NCBI GenBank assembly: GCA_017397765.1
Contig: JAFQIB010000051.1
Coordinates: forward strand, 1-62,038
Length of the DNA: 62,038 nucleotides
Source: Clostridia bacterium
GTDB lineage: Bacteria; Bacillota; Clostridia; Christensenellales; Aristaeellaceae
Direction of reading: 5' to 3'
Shown here piece by piece: positions 18,400 through 26,169 of this stretch; the first letter of the stretch is position 1; each line of letters begins with the position of its first letter. The translations under genes were made by a program, and so were the position numbers. The notes beneath the pieces are model-generated. The model ran no database searches and was not told where the DNA came from. It saw nothing but the letters and a program-made list of their open reading frames with translations.

Positions 18400-19017
18400 A
18401 TGAAGGTTTTGCTGATTAACGGCAGTCCCCGCGCAAAGGGCAACACGGCTTTGGCACTCAGGGAAATGGCGGAGGTCTTTGCCGCCGAAGGGGTCGAAAC
18501 GGAGATCATTCAGGTGGGGCAGATGGATGTCCGCGGCTGCATCGCCTGCGGCAGCTGCGGAAAGACCGGCAAGTGCGTCTTTGACGATATCGTCAACGAG
18601 GTTGCCCCGAAGTTCGAGGCAGCGGACGGCATTGTGATCGGCAGCCCGGTCTACTATGCCATGGCCAATGCCACGCTCATGGCCTTCATGCAGCGGCTGT
18701 TCTATTCCACCCGCTTTGACAAGACGATGAAGGTTGGCGCGGGCGTCTGCATTGCCCGCCGGGGCGGCTGCTCGGCAACCTATGACGAGATGAACAAGTA
18801 TTTCGGCATTTCCGGCATGCCCATCGCCACCAGCCAGTACTGGAATTCCGTCCACGGCGGCGCACCCGGCCAGGCGGCGGAGGATGCGGAGGGCATGCAG
18901 ACCATGCGGACCCTGGCCCGGAACATGGCCTTCCTGATGAAGGCCATCGCCCTGGGCAAGGAACAGCTGGGCCTCCCGGAGAAGGAACCTCACGCCTGGA
19001 CGAACTTCATCCGCTGA
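18400..19017 (+). CDS. NADPH-dependent FMN reductase / flavodoxin-fold protein
   Basis: 205 residues. The start follows AGGAGGAAG and gives MKVLLINGSPRAKGNT, the flavin phosphate-binding loop. A cysteine-rich segment GCIACGSCGKTGKC (about 47-60) and the strand IGSPVYYAM match the iron-sulfur flavoprotein / flavodoxin-2-like family common in anaerobes. These use FMN, sometimes with a cluster bound by the cysteines, to move electrons to small acceptors. It is monocistronic with its own promoter. A broken relative lies inside the integrated element at 23764-24296. Confidence 0.85.
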   Translation: MKVLLINGSPRAKGNTALALREMAEVFAAEGVETEIIQVGQMDVRGCIACGSCGKTGKCVFDDIVNEVAPKFEAADGIVIGSPVYYAMANATLMAFMQRLFYSTRFDKTMKVGAGVCIARRGGCSATYDEMNKYFGISGMPIATSQYWNSVHGGAPGQAAEDAEGMQTMRTLARNMAFLMKAIALGKEQLGLPEKEPHAWTNFIR

Positions 19018-19211
19018 GCCGGGCTGCCCCGGCGGGCGGCACGCGTGGGGAGTCGGGCGGCTTTGGCGTGGTACGTACGCGGGTTGCCTGGGTCTTTGAC
19101 GGCGCTGGCTTTCCGCGCCCGCATGGCGCGGGCTGGGAGGGCTGCGGGAAAAAGAGATTCCTGGCTGCGGACAGATTGTCAGGGATGGACCGTGTCCAAC
19201 AGGAAAACAGA

Positions 19212-19246
19212 CGAGCATCCGGTGAATCGCCGGATGCTCGTTTGCT
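19212..19246 (+). terminator. Terminator in the 19018-19298 spacer
   Basis: CGAGCATCCGG (19212-19222) pairs perfectly with CCGGATGCTCG (19230-19240), followed by TTTGCTT. It lies about 195 nt after the FMN reductase stop and may serve either convergent gene. The rest of the 281-nt spacer is GC-rich with short hairpins and shows no gene. Confidence 0.65.
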
Positions 19247-19298
19247 TGCTGCGGCTGATCAGATGCAATGCGCCGGTACCGTGCGGCGTACAGCATCC

Positions 19299-20120
19299 TC
19301 ACAGAGGCATATTGTCGCTGTAATATTGCCAGATATCAAACAGAACGTCACTTCTGGCTTCGTAATCCGGGTAAAAGCCCTTTGTCAATTTATCGTAAGC
19401 CAGTGCGGCGGCATACAGCTTGTCTGCGATCATGTCAAATGGTTCCTCGCCTATAGCAAAGCGATGCTGCCCTGCATATTTCTGATAGGCCAGCTGCTCC
19501 CGATAGCCGTAACGATGGTGCGTTGTGCCGTGAGCCATATCGCGAAATACCATTTGCTGCACCAGTGTCTCATTGATCTCCATATTCGCCAGATGACTGC
19601 TGATCAGATAATCCCGTCTGTACAGCTTTCCCAAAGATTGAACCATGATGAACCAGAATGCGTCCACTTTTTCGATCGGCCATTGGGGGTTGCTCCGGCG
19701 TTCGGGCTCAGCCTCCCATTTGATCTCCTGGCATGCAACGTCATACCGGAATTCAAACCCCAGATCGACCCTCGTGCCGTCTTTGAAAACGATCCGGAAG
19801 ATCCCGGAGTCCTCTGTTTTCAGGAATCCAAGATACTGATCGGGGGTGATGCCGAGCCGGGCGGGGTGCTTCATATACTCCGACGGCGTTGTTTGACCGT
19901 TGGCAGGCAGATGCACGATCATGCAAATATCCGAATCGCTGCAGCAGTCATGATAGCTGCGGCACATCGCTTCTCTGACGTCTGCTTCCTTGCGGGCGTT
20001 GTTTTGTATCAGCACATTGCCCATCCGCACGCCGCCGGTCTCCGGCAGGGCAAGGAGCCTGTCAATGAAGCGTAAAAGGCTTGCTTCGACGCCGGCTCGA
20101 TCCAGATGAATCTGACGCAT
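19299..20120 (-). CDS. Nucleotidyltransferase-fold protein, aminoglycoside adenylyltransferase-like
   Basis: 273 residues. The ATG at 20120 follows AGGAGGGAAC. The N-terminal part has a nucleotidyltransferase pattern: NVLIQNNARKEADV near 36-48, then the paired acidic residues in DCCSDSDICMIVHL (Asp62 and Asp64, likely metal ligands), and a later strand RVDLGFEFRYD with a third acidic residue. The helical C-terminus (DMIADKLYAAALAYDKLTKG) resembles AadE/ANT(6)-type helical domains. It could adenylylate an aminoglycoside or another small molecule. Similarity is at fold level only, so resistance should not be assumed. It is transcribed opposite to the FMN reductase gene. Confidence 0.5.
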   Translation of the reverse strand: MRQIHLDRAGVEASLLRFIDRLLALPETGGVRMGNVLIQNNARKEADVREAMCRSYHDCCSDSDICMIVHLPANGQTTPSEYMKHPARLGITPDQYLGFLKTEDSGIFRIVFKDGTRVDLGFEFRYDVACQEIKWEAEPERRSNPQWPIEKVDAFWFIMVQSLGKLYRRDYLISSHLANMEINETLVQQMVFRDMAHGTTHHRYGYREQLAYQKYAGQHRFAIGEEPFDMIADKLYAAALAYDKLTKGFYPDYEARSDVLFDIWQYYSDNMPL

Positions 20121-20239
20121 GGACGTGTTCCCTCCTGACGATGTGCATGAGCGCCTCCCGCAGGGGAAAGCGGTTTCCTTTCCGGCATCCTGTCCGGCGG
20201 AAATCTCCCATGTGCAGGCGGGCGCCGGAGCGGCGCCCT

Positions 20240-23116
20240 TTATTCAGCAATCACCAGCTGCTCCGCTTCGCAGGCCTGAAGGGCCTCCTCATGGGCAACG
20301 ACGCAGACTGCGCCGGTCTGGGCCATATGCTCCAGCGCGCTGCACCAGGCAAGGAGTTTCTCCCCATCGGCGGCGAGGATCTCCGCGCGCAGTTGGCGCA
20401 GGTCGGCTTCGGTCTTGCCGGCAAACCATTCGTTGTCTGCCCGGGCGCCTTCGTCCCGGGGGCTCATGAGGGGCTCGGTCTCGGCGATGGTGGAGATGAC
20501 AAACTTGTCGATGCGCTCGCCGGAGGCAACGAAGGAACGCAGGAAATCTGCGGCCTCGCGGTACATTTTCAGGCTGCGGGCGGGGGTGGGGTCACGGTAG
20601 GAATAGGCCAGCGCGATGCAGCGGCCGATGCGCAGACCGCAGCCGTAGGCGCCGCCCTGCACACGGATGACATTCCACAGATAGCTCAGGCTGAGGATGT
20701 TGGCAGCAACCAGGGCCGAGCCGTCCCAGGCGCAGCCCAGATCGGAGGCCAGCACGCCGTAGCCGATCTGCGCCGGAATGCGGATGCCCTGCTTCATGGG
20801 CAGATCGATGCGGTAGGCGGCGTCGGGCGCACAGGGCTCGCCGGCAGGGAGGGACGCGATCAGCGCGGACACGTCAGCCTTCACATTCGCCGTGACGGAC
20901 AGGGTCAGCCGGGTACGGCAGACGGCAGCAGCCAGCTTCTCCCGGAGGAGCGCTGTGTACGCGCCGATCTTCCCATCAAAGTCAGCGATCAGCGCATGCA
21001 GCCACCGGACGCCGGTGTAGCCGCGCAGCACCTCGTTCACCGCAGAGGAGGCGCTGTAGCGGGCCTGGGCGGCGGTCATCGCCAGCACATGGCCGGCCAT
21101 GATGCACAGCTGCCGGGCCTGCTCATCCGCCTGCAGGGCGATCTCGCGGATACGGGCGGTATCGGAGAAATCGGTGGCGGTCAGGATCTCGGTGATCAGC
21201 GTCCGGGCGGTATCGAGCTTGTCGGCCATCACGGAGCAGGTCACATGCAGCACCGGCGTGCAGCGGTCGCTGCAGCCGATCTTTTCCTTGGTCTCCAGCG
21301 TAAAGGTGAGCCGGCCCAGATGGGTCTTGACGGCCTGCTGCAGCGCGGCGGCATCATAATGGGCCGTGGGCAGCTTGCCCAGCAGGCGGCTGAGCATGTT
21401 CAGCGTGCAGAGCTCATCCAGGGCGCAGTCGCTCAGGTTGAAGTACAGGTTCAGATGCACGATGCCGTTGGCGGCAGCCTGATGATACAGCACGGTCACA
21501 CCGTCAATCAGGGATTCCTCCGTGTGCAGCAGCATCGGGTCCGGGCTGATCTCGCGAAGGTCGAGGACGGGCAGTGTCGATAGCTGCTCGGGGGTGTCGG
21601 GCGTTTCCTGCCAGGCGTGGAGCTGCTCGTTCAGGGACAGCACGGCGGCCTTCTCCTCCGGCGTCCAGCGGGCGGCGATGTCCGCCAGCTTCTCGGCTTC
21701 CTCGGCCCGCAGCTCCTCGCCCAGGGTGGTGGAGGGCAGCGTGTGCAGCACGACCAGGTCGTCCTCCTTCACCAGCAGCTCATACAGCAGCTGCTCAAAG
21801 CCGCCGTTGTCTGCCATGGCGCGGAGCTTGGTGAAGGCCTCGTCGTAGACCAGATAGGCCAGCGGATCGCCGCCGTACAGCCAGGTGCTCAGGGCCATGA
21901 TGTTGCGCATGAGGCCGGCGGGCTCGTTGGGCTCGCGCACCCGGAATTCATAGCGGTTGATGGAGGCCATCAGATCGTTCTTGTCGATGCCCTCTTCGCA
22001 CAGCTTCGCGCAGGTTTCCCGGATCAGCGCCCGGATGGCCGGGGCATTGGCCGGGTCGATATTCTTGACGGTGAGCATCATGCCGGGCTGGGCGATGGAA
22101 TTGTCCGCCTCCATCTTCATATCCTGGCAGAGCCCGGCGGACATGACGGCCCGCTTCAGCGGCGCTTCGTTGCTGCCGGTCAGCACGTCCGCCAGCACGT
22201 CGGCGGCGTAGGTACGGGTCACGTCCTGCCAGGTGCCAATGATCTTGCCCAGGGTCAGCATGGCCTTGTTGTCCGTGCCGTCTGCCTCGGAGACCTCGTA
22301 GTACTGGGTCTTCTCGCAGGCCCGGGGGAGCTGCAGGGCGATGTCGTGCCGTTCCTCCGAGCGCTCGAAACGGGAGAGATAGCTGTCGATCAGCGGCAGC
22401 ACCCGGTCCAGCGGCACCGCGCCGTCCAGCCAGATGCGGCTGTTGGAGGGGTGGTAGTAGCGGCGGTACATATTCAGGTAGTTTTCATAGGTCAGCTCCG
22501 GGATGACGCGGGGATCGCCGCCGGAGTTGTAGCCGTAGCAGGTGTCCGGATAGGCCGCCGCCAGCATGCCCTCCATGATGATATCGTCCACCTCGGACAT
22601 GGCGCCCTTCATCTCATTGAACACCACGCCCTTGTAGGCGGGCACGGCGTCGGGGCTGTCCAGCTCGATGTGCCAGCCCTCCTGATAGAAGATGTTTTTG
22701 TTGTGCAGGATGGCCGGGGCAAACACCGCGTCCAGATACACCTCGGTCAGGTTCATGAAGTCCTGATCGTTGCGGGAGGAGACGGGGTACATGGTCTTGT
22801 CCGGGAAGGTCATGGCGTTGAGGAAGGTGTTCATGGAGGACTTCAGCAGCTCCACGAAGGGCTCCTTCACCGGATATTTGTCGCTGCCGCACAGCACGGA
22901 ATGCTCCAGAATGTGGAACACGCCGGTGGAATCCTCCGGCAGCGTTTTGAAGGCGATGGAGAAGAGCTTGTTGCTTTCCCCATTATCCACCCAGCACAGC
23001 TGGGCGCCGGTCTTGTCATGGGTCATTTCGACAAAATCCGCGTTCAGCTCCGGTACATGGCGGACGCGGTCAACGGTGAAGCCGTGCAGCTTCATGCCAG
23101 CAGTCAGAGACATCAT
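20240..23116 (-). CDS. M16C zinc metallopeptidase (PreP/insulinase-like)
   Basis: 958 residues, the usual length of presequence-protease-like M16C enzymes. The inverted zinc motif HILEH lies at 68-72 (His68, Glu71, His72) in VFHILEHSVLCGSDKYPVKE, and the third ligand region NEMKGAMSEVDDIIMEG follows. Two M16 halves joined by a hinge form a closed chamber that degrades unstructured peptides. No signal peptide, so probably cytosolic peptide clearance. The start ATG follows GAAGGAG. The gene is alone, with 119 nt to the next gene downstream. Confidence 0.9.
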   Translation of the reverse strand: MMSLTAGMKLHGFTVDRVRHVPELNADFVEMTHDKTGAQLCWVDNGESNKLFSIAFKTLPEDSTGVFHILEHSVLCGSDKYPVKEPFVELLKSSMNTFLNAMTFPDKTMYPVSSRNDQDFMNLTEVYLDAVFAPAILHNKNIFYQEGWHIELDSPDAVPAYKGVVFNEMKGAMSEVDDIIMEGMLAAAYPDTCYGYNSGGDPRVIPELTYENYLNMYRRYYHPSNSRIWLDGAVPLDRVLPLIDSYLSRFERSEERHDIALQLPRACEKTQYYEVSEADGTDNKAMLTLGKIIGTWQDVTRTYAADVLADVLTGSNEAPLKRAVMSAGLCQDMKMEADNSIAQPGMMLTVKNIDPANAPAIRALIRETCAKLCEEGIDKNDLMASINRYEFRVREPNEPAGLMRNIMALSTWLYGGDPLAYLVYDEAFTKLRAMADNGGFEQLLYELLVKEDDLVVLHTLPSTTLGEELRAEEAEKLADIAARWTPEEKAAVLSLNEQLHAWQETPDTPEQLSTLPVLDLREISPDPMLLHTEESLIDGVTVLYHQAAANGIVHLNLYFNLSDCALDELCTLNMLSRLLGKLPTAHYDAAALQQAVKTHLGRLTFTLETKEKIGCSDRCTPVLHVTCSVMADKLDTARTLITEILTATDFSDTARIREIALQADEQARQLCIMAGHVLAMTAAQARYSASSAVNEVLRGYTGVRWLHALIADFDGKIGAYTALLREKLAAAVCRTRLTLSVTANVKADVSALIASLPAGEPCAPDAAYRIDLPMKQGIRIPAQIGYGVLASDLGCAWDGSALVAANILSLSYLWNVIRVQGGAYGCGLRIGRCIALAYSYRDPTPARSLKMYREAADFLRSFVASGERIDKFVISTIAETEPLMSPRDEGARADNEWFAGKTEADLRQLRAEILAADGEKLLAWCSALEHMAQTGAVCVVAHEEALQACEAEQLVIAE

Positions 23117-23289
23117 TGGTCAACTCCTTCGGGATGGTATTTGCCTGATGGCGGGCTCTCCAGGGATCTGGTAGAGTATATTCGACAGCCTGCGCGGCTT
23201 TCCCTGCCGGTGCAACAGGAAAGGAGTCTCCCCAGTGAGGGGGATGGAAAGGGTGGAGTTATCCTACACTTTGCATCTTGTAAATAACG

Positions 23290-23320
23290 AAACCGCAAGC
23301 CTTTGTTGGCTTGCGGTTTT
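23290..23320. terminator. Orphan hairpin upstream of two divergent genes
   Basis: AAACCGCAAGCC (23290-23301) pairs perfectly with GGCTTGCGGTTT (23308-23319), followed by TTG on the plus side. Neither flanking gene ends here: the peptidase gene starts leftward at 23116 and the XRE gene starts rightward at 23469. It may insulate the two or be left from a lost gene. Otherwise the 23117-23468 spacer holds only promoter-like and palindromic sequence. Confidence 0.6.
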
Positions 23321-23383
23321 GTGTACTGCTGTGATAGAATGAAAGCGACAAACTTGAATTTGACGGTCAATTTTCACCCCACT

Positions 23384-23447
23384 GATGGTTGATTTCTCTC
23401 CACTCAACCATCGGTTCGTGTTCTTTGCTACCCAAATCGTCTATACT
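23384..23447 (+). promoter_or_regulatory. Operator-like palindrome and -10 box ahead of the XRE regulator gene
   Basis: GATGGTTGA (23384-23392) and TCAACCATC (23404-23412) form a perfect 9-bp inverted repeat with an 11-bp spacer. A -10-like TATACT lies at 23442-23447 and a ribosome site AAAGGAGGT at about 23455-23463. The palindrome would suit autoregulation by the XRE protein. The -35 box is unclear. Confidence 0.45.
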
Positions 23448-23468
23448 GAAAGCGAAAGGAGGTCGCTT

Positions 23469-23606
23469 ATGGACCAAGTGAAAATTGGAAAGTTCATTGC
23501 CGAGTGCAGAAAAAAGGAACACCTAACGCAAATGCAGTTGGCAGAAAAACTGAACATTACCGACAGAGCAATATCAAAATGGGAAACTGGAGATTCCCAT
23601 AGTTAA
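23469..23606 (+). pseudogene. XRE-family helix-turn-helix regulator, N-terminal part, split by the integrated element
   Basis: ATG at 23469 after AAAGGAGGT gives a complete XRE helix-turn-helix (LTQMQLAEKLNITDRAISKW, residues 19-38). After KWETG the frame changes to DSHS and stops at TAA 23604-23606. In intact relatives KWETG continues into K-S-x-P-D-S-S-I-M-L-E-L. Exactly that continuation (WETGKSLPDSSIMLEL) is found at 61898 onward. The junction falls in ATGGGAAAC at 23579-23587. Codon use is AT-rich in both halves. The truncated product could still bind DNA, but this is untested. Confidence 0.9.
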
Positions 23607-23612
23607 AGGTAC
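23579..23612 (+). repeat. attL of the integrated element
   Basis: The shared core ATGGGAAAC (23579-23587) joins chromosomal XRE sequence on the left to element sequence on the right. Inside the element, TTCCCATAGTTAAAGGTAC (23594-23612) is the inverted partner of GTATCTTTAAGTATGGGAA at the other end (61885-61903), matching at 17 of 19 positions. The two flanks form one symmetrical attP when rejoined. Confidence 0.9.
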
Positions 23613-23763
23613 GACCCAACAACTCACGCTTACACGGCTTGTTCAAGACAAGAAAAGGAGAACAAGCACATGAAACTGATCACCTCATGTTATGTGCCTT
23701 TATTTTCTTGCCCATTTATGCTATAATCCATTCCAAGAATGAGCCTGACGGAGATATAGACAG

Positions 23764-24296
23764 ATGAAAGTCCTTTTGATAAACGGCAGCCCACGCCCCG
23801 ACGGAGAGACACAGTATGTGCTTTCGATCATTGAGGGCGTACTGTGTGAACACGGTGTTGATGTGGAATGGTTCCAGCTGGATAAGGCACCTGTTCGCGG
23901 GTTTGTTCATTGAGGCGGCTGCAGCAAGACGTTCAAATGCATTTATGGCGATGATGACTGTAATGAACTGATCGGACAGATCGCCGCTGCAGATGGCATC
24001 ATTGTCGGGTCTCCTTTCTATTTTGCCGGCGCCAACGGTACGCTCTGCGCGCTGCTGGACAGGGTGTTCTACGCGGGCGCCTTCTATGGCCAGCTGCGGC
24101 GGGCGCCACTTGCTGGCGCTCTGGCGCGAGCGCAACCCTCGACAGGCTAAACAAGTATTTCACCTTTTCGGAAATGCCGGTCGTCAGCAGTTCCTACTGG
24201 AACATCAAATTCGAAGGCAGCGACGGATATGGCGAGGAGATACTCCGCACGCTCGCAGAGAATATGGCAAAGCTGCTGGACGCAGCAAAGACATGA
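23764..24296 (+). pseudogene. Broken NADPH-dependent FMN reductase
   Basis: The frame from ATG 23764 gives MKVLLINGSPRPDGETQYVL, closely like the intact gene at 18400. A TGA at 23911-23913 replaces the first cysteine codon of the cysteine motif (H-stop-GGCSKTFKC). Near 24075-24100 the frame shifts. The C-terminal part (ASATLDRLNKYFTFSEMPV, then SSSYWN) continues in another frame to TGA at 24294-24296. Both lesions would destroy function. The gene is not a copy of the 18400 gene: wording differs at many positions, so it arrived with the element. Confidence 0.85.
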
Positions 24297-24325
24297 CCGG
24301 CGGCCGCTCCGGGAGGTGAATCGTA

Positions 24326-25048
24326 ATGCTGGATCTGCTGAACAAGCCTCTGCCTAAGATGCCTCCTGAGATCGCTCGAGCAATCCAGGCGCCGGGGATC
24401 GAAGGGACTCCGTTTGACGCAAAAAACCGTATACTGTCCGACGCCGCTTTACAAAGAGAAATCGGCTATCATCGTCTGGATAACGGGACCTATCAGGTGT
24501 CCATGATCTGCCCGATGCCCGGCATCACTCCTGAAATGATTGAATGGTGGTTCTGGTGGCACCCGCAGGCGGATGAAAGGTATCGAGTCTGGTTTCCCGG
24601 GGATCATATCGGAATATCGTATGCTATAAAAGACAGGGACTACTTCACCACCCCCTCCAGGCCTGTGTTCAGAAGCAATACCCAATTCCCCAGGGAACGC
24701 ATCAATGGGCGGATTTTGCCGCTGCGCATTGACTTTGTTCCCCCGGAGGAGTTTGGGTTCTCAAGGGTAACGATGGCGCAAAACGACATCCCGCTCATCG
24801 TGTGCGGTCATGTGGGTGTGTTCGGCGGGTTGATCTGGCACACAGAAATGGCGCATATCTTCAAGCAAACGGATGACGGCCTATGCCTGATCAGCCGGTT
24901 CTGGATCGGCCAGACCCTGACGAATCCATTGCTGCGAAGGCTGATCCTGAAGGATTCACTTGCAAAAGCAATGGCGGAGCATTGCTGCATTGAGTACCGG
25001 AATCTGGCTGCGATCCTTCCGCGTCTCTTTGTTCAAGAACGCCCATGA
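24326..25048 (+). CDS. DAPG hydrolase (PhlG)-family enzyme, phloretin-hydrolase-like
   Basis: 240 residues, ATG preceded by GGGAGGTGAATCGTA. Landmarks EMIEWWFWWHPQADERYRVW and FPGDHIGISY (about 72-100) and a later WHTEMAHIF segment match the PhlG fold. In that family a zinc held by His and Glu residues drives hydrolysis of a carbon-carbon bond beside a phenolic ring. Known members act on 2,4-diacetylphloroglucinol, and in gut Eubacterium on phloretin. No signal peptide, so a cytosolic reaction on a plant polyphenol is plausible. Substrate identity is inferred. It sits next to a dead flavin reductase gene and ends at a terminator. Confidence 0.7.
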   Translation: MLDLLNKPLPKMPPEIARAIQAPGIEGTPFDAKNRILSDAALQREIGYHRLDNGTYQVSMICPMPGITPEMIEWWFWWHPQADERYRVWFPGDHIGISYAIKDRDYFTTPSRPVFRSNTQFPRERINGRILPLRIDFVPPEEFGFSRVTMAQNDIPLIVCGHVGVFGGLIWHTEMAHIFKQTDDGLCLISRFWIGQTLTNPLLRRLILKDSLAKAMAEHCCIEYRNLAAILPRLFVQERP

Positions 25049-25074
25049 AACGCAAAGTGATCTGAACCTTTTCT

Positions 25075-25104
25075 GGCGTTTGCTCGGATGAGCAGGCGCC
25101 TTTT
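25075..25104 (+). terminator. Terminator after the PhlG-like gene
   Basis: GGCG-tt-TGCTC (25075-25085) pairs with GAGCA-gg-CGCC (25090-25100), including G-U pairs, around a GGAT loop and is followed by TTTT. Confidence 0.8.
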
Positions 25105-25115
25105 CTGCATCAAAT

Positions 25116-25151
25116 ATGGCCATGATCATGCACGCGCATGATCATGGCCAT
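25116..25151. repeat. Perfect 16-bp inverted repeat with 4-nt loop
   Basis: ATGGCCATGATCATGC (25116-25131) and GCATGATCATGGCCAT (25136-25151) are exact reverse complements around ACGC. There is no T-run on the plus side, and it lies between convergent genes, only 12 nt beyond a conventional terminator. It could be a second terminator for the CBM9 gene on the minus strand, an mRNA-end stabiliser, or a protein-binding palindrome. Confidence 0.8.
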
Positions 25152-25201
25152 TGCTATTCTGTTTACGCGGAATATACGGCCCTCCGCGGATGGCTGCGCT
25201 G

Positions 25202-25990
25202 TTATTCTGCCAGCGTCACAGCGCCCCAGAGGCTGGGGTTATTCCAGATCGCCTGCGTGCCAGTCCAGGCCATCTGCGGGATGTACTCGGTGCCCGGGCA
25301 GGGATAGCTGATATCCGTGATCGCGAAGTTCACAGACAGCGTATCGCCCAGCTGAGGAACATACACGGGGATCTTAGCGTTGGAGAACACTGCCCACGGG
25401 ATGATCGCTTCCCACACAAAGCCGGTGGTCGTCATCTCAACAGCACACTCATAGCCATCCAGCACGCTCTCGGCACCGTTCATACCCTTGCTGGTGTACC
25501 GCTGGAGCTGGTCCTTGGCGACCATGGAGCGGTCAACGGCGGTGTCCCAGTAGCCTTCATACATGATGAAATACACCAGGAAATCATTCGTGGCATAAGC
25601 CGTACGCGCGGGATCCGCATTGGGATCGGTGGAGATATACAGCTTCAGGTTGTCCTCGCCGTCGATGGGCAGCATTTCGATCGCGCCCAGAGGGGAATCT
25701 TCGCAAACCTCGGCAGCCATGTACAGGTTCGTCTCATTCCAGGACAGGTAGAACTTCGCAGAGACGTCCAGGGGGCCGGCCCACAGGTTGGCGTCGCGGA
25801 TCACCTGCTCCAGCTGATCAACGACGGCAGGAGAATCGAGATTCCACTCATCCAGCTTGCCATCGATCACGACCTCATCGACCTTATGGGCAATGATCGT
25901 CGGGCGCTCCGCTTCTGCCATGCACATAGCAGGCATAGCCGTCATCACGAGGGCCAGAACAAGAGCCAACAATCTCATCGTCTTTTTCAT
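25202..25990 (-). CDS. Exported CBM9-like carbohydrate-binding protein
   Basis: 262 residues with a signal peptide (MKKTMRLLALVLALVMTAMP). The mature part has the CBM9/DOMON-like pattern VVIDGKLDEWNLDSP, then FYLSWNETNLYMAAEV and LYISTDPNADPARTAY, ending WNNPSLWGAVTLAE. Family 9 modules bind sugars, often reducing ends of xylan-type glycans. No catalytic domain is attached. A second protein of the same design is encoded at 45119-45940. Together with the neighbouring GH3 gene it probably serves extracellular glycan capture. Its ATG follows GAAGGAGTGAAATC. Confidence 0.7.
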   Translation of the reverse strand: MKKTMRLLALVLALVMTAMPAMCMAEAERPTIIAHKVDEVVIDGKLDEWNLDSPAVVDQLEQVIRDANLWAGPLDVSAKFYLSWNETNLYMAAEVCEDSPLGAIEMLPIDGEDNLKLYISTDPNADPARTAYATNDFLVYFIMYEGYWDTAVDRSMVAKDQLQRYTSKGMNGAESVLDGYECAVEMTTTGFVWEAIIPWAVFSNAKIPVYVPQLGDTLSVNFAITDISYPCPGTEYIPQMAWTGTQAIWNNPSLWGAVTLAE

Positions 25991-26109
25991 GATTTCACTC
26001 CTTCAGGGTTCGCATTATGCTGTCTTTGTACATGAAGTATAACACAGATGCATGCCGTGTAAGCCATGACAATCCGATACGGACCATGGAAAATCCGGCA
26101 CACAGTGAC

Positions 26110-26152
26110 AGGAAAGGGGCTGTTGCCGCACTTTCGCTTTTGCAACAGCCCC
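26110..26152 (-). terminator. Terminator of the first GH3 gene
   Basis: GGGGCTGTTGC (26116-26126) pairs perfectly with GCAACAGCCCC (26142-26152). On the minus strand the stem is followed by TTTCC. It lies 17 nt past the stop of the GH3 gene. Confidence 0.8.
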
Positions 26153-26169
26153 AGACCTTGCTTACAGGA

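Noticed and set aside
19299..20120. A confirmed aminoglycoside resistance gene
   Set aside because: Only the nucleotidyltransferase fold pattern and a helical tail are seen; the characteristic ANT(6) sequence blocks are not clear, so resistance is not claimed.
23290..23319. Hairpin as the left end of the integrated element
   Set aside because: It lies upstream of the intact start of the XRE gene, whereas the gene itself is split at 23587; the hairpin is chromosomal.
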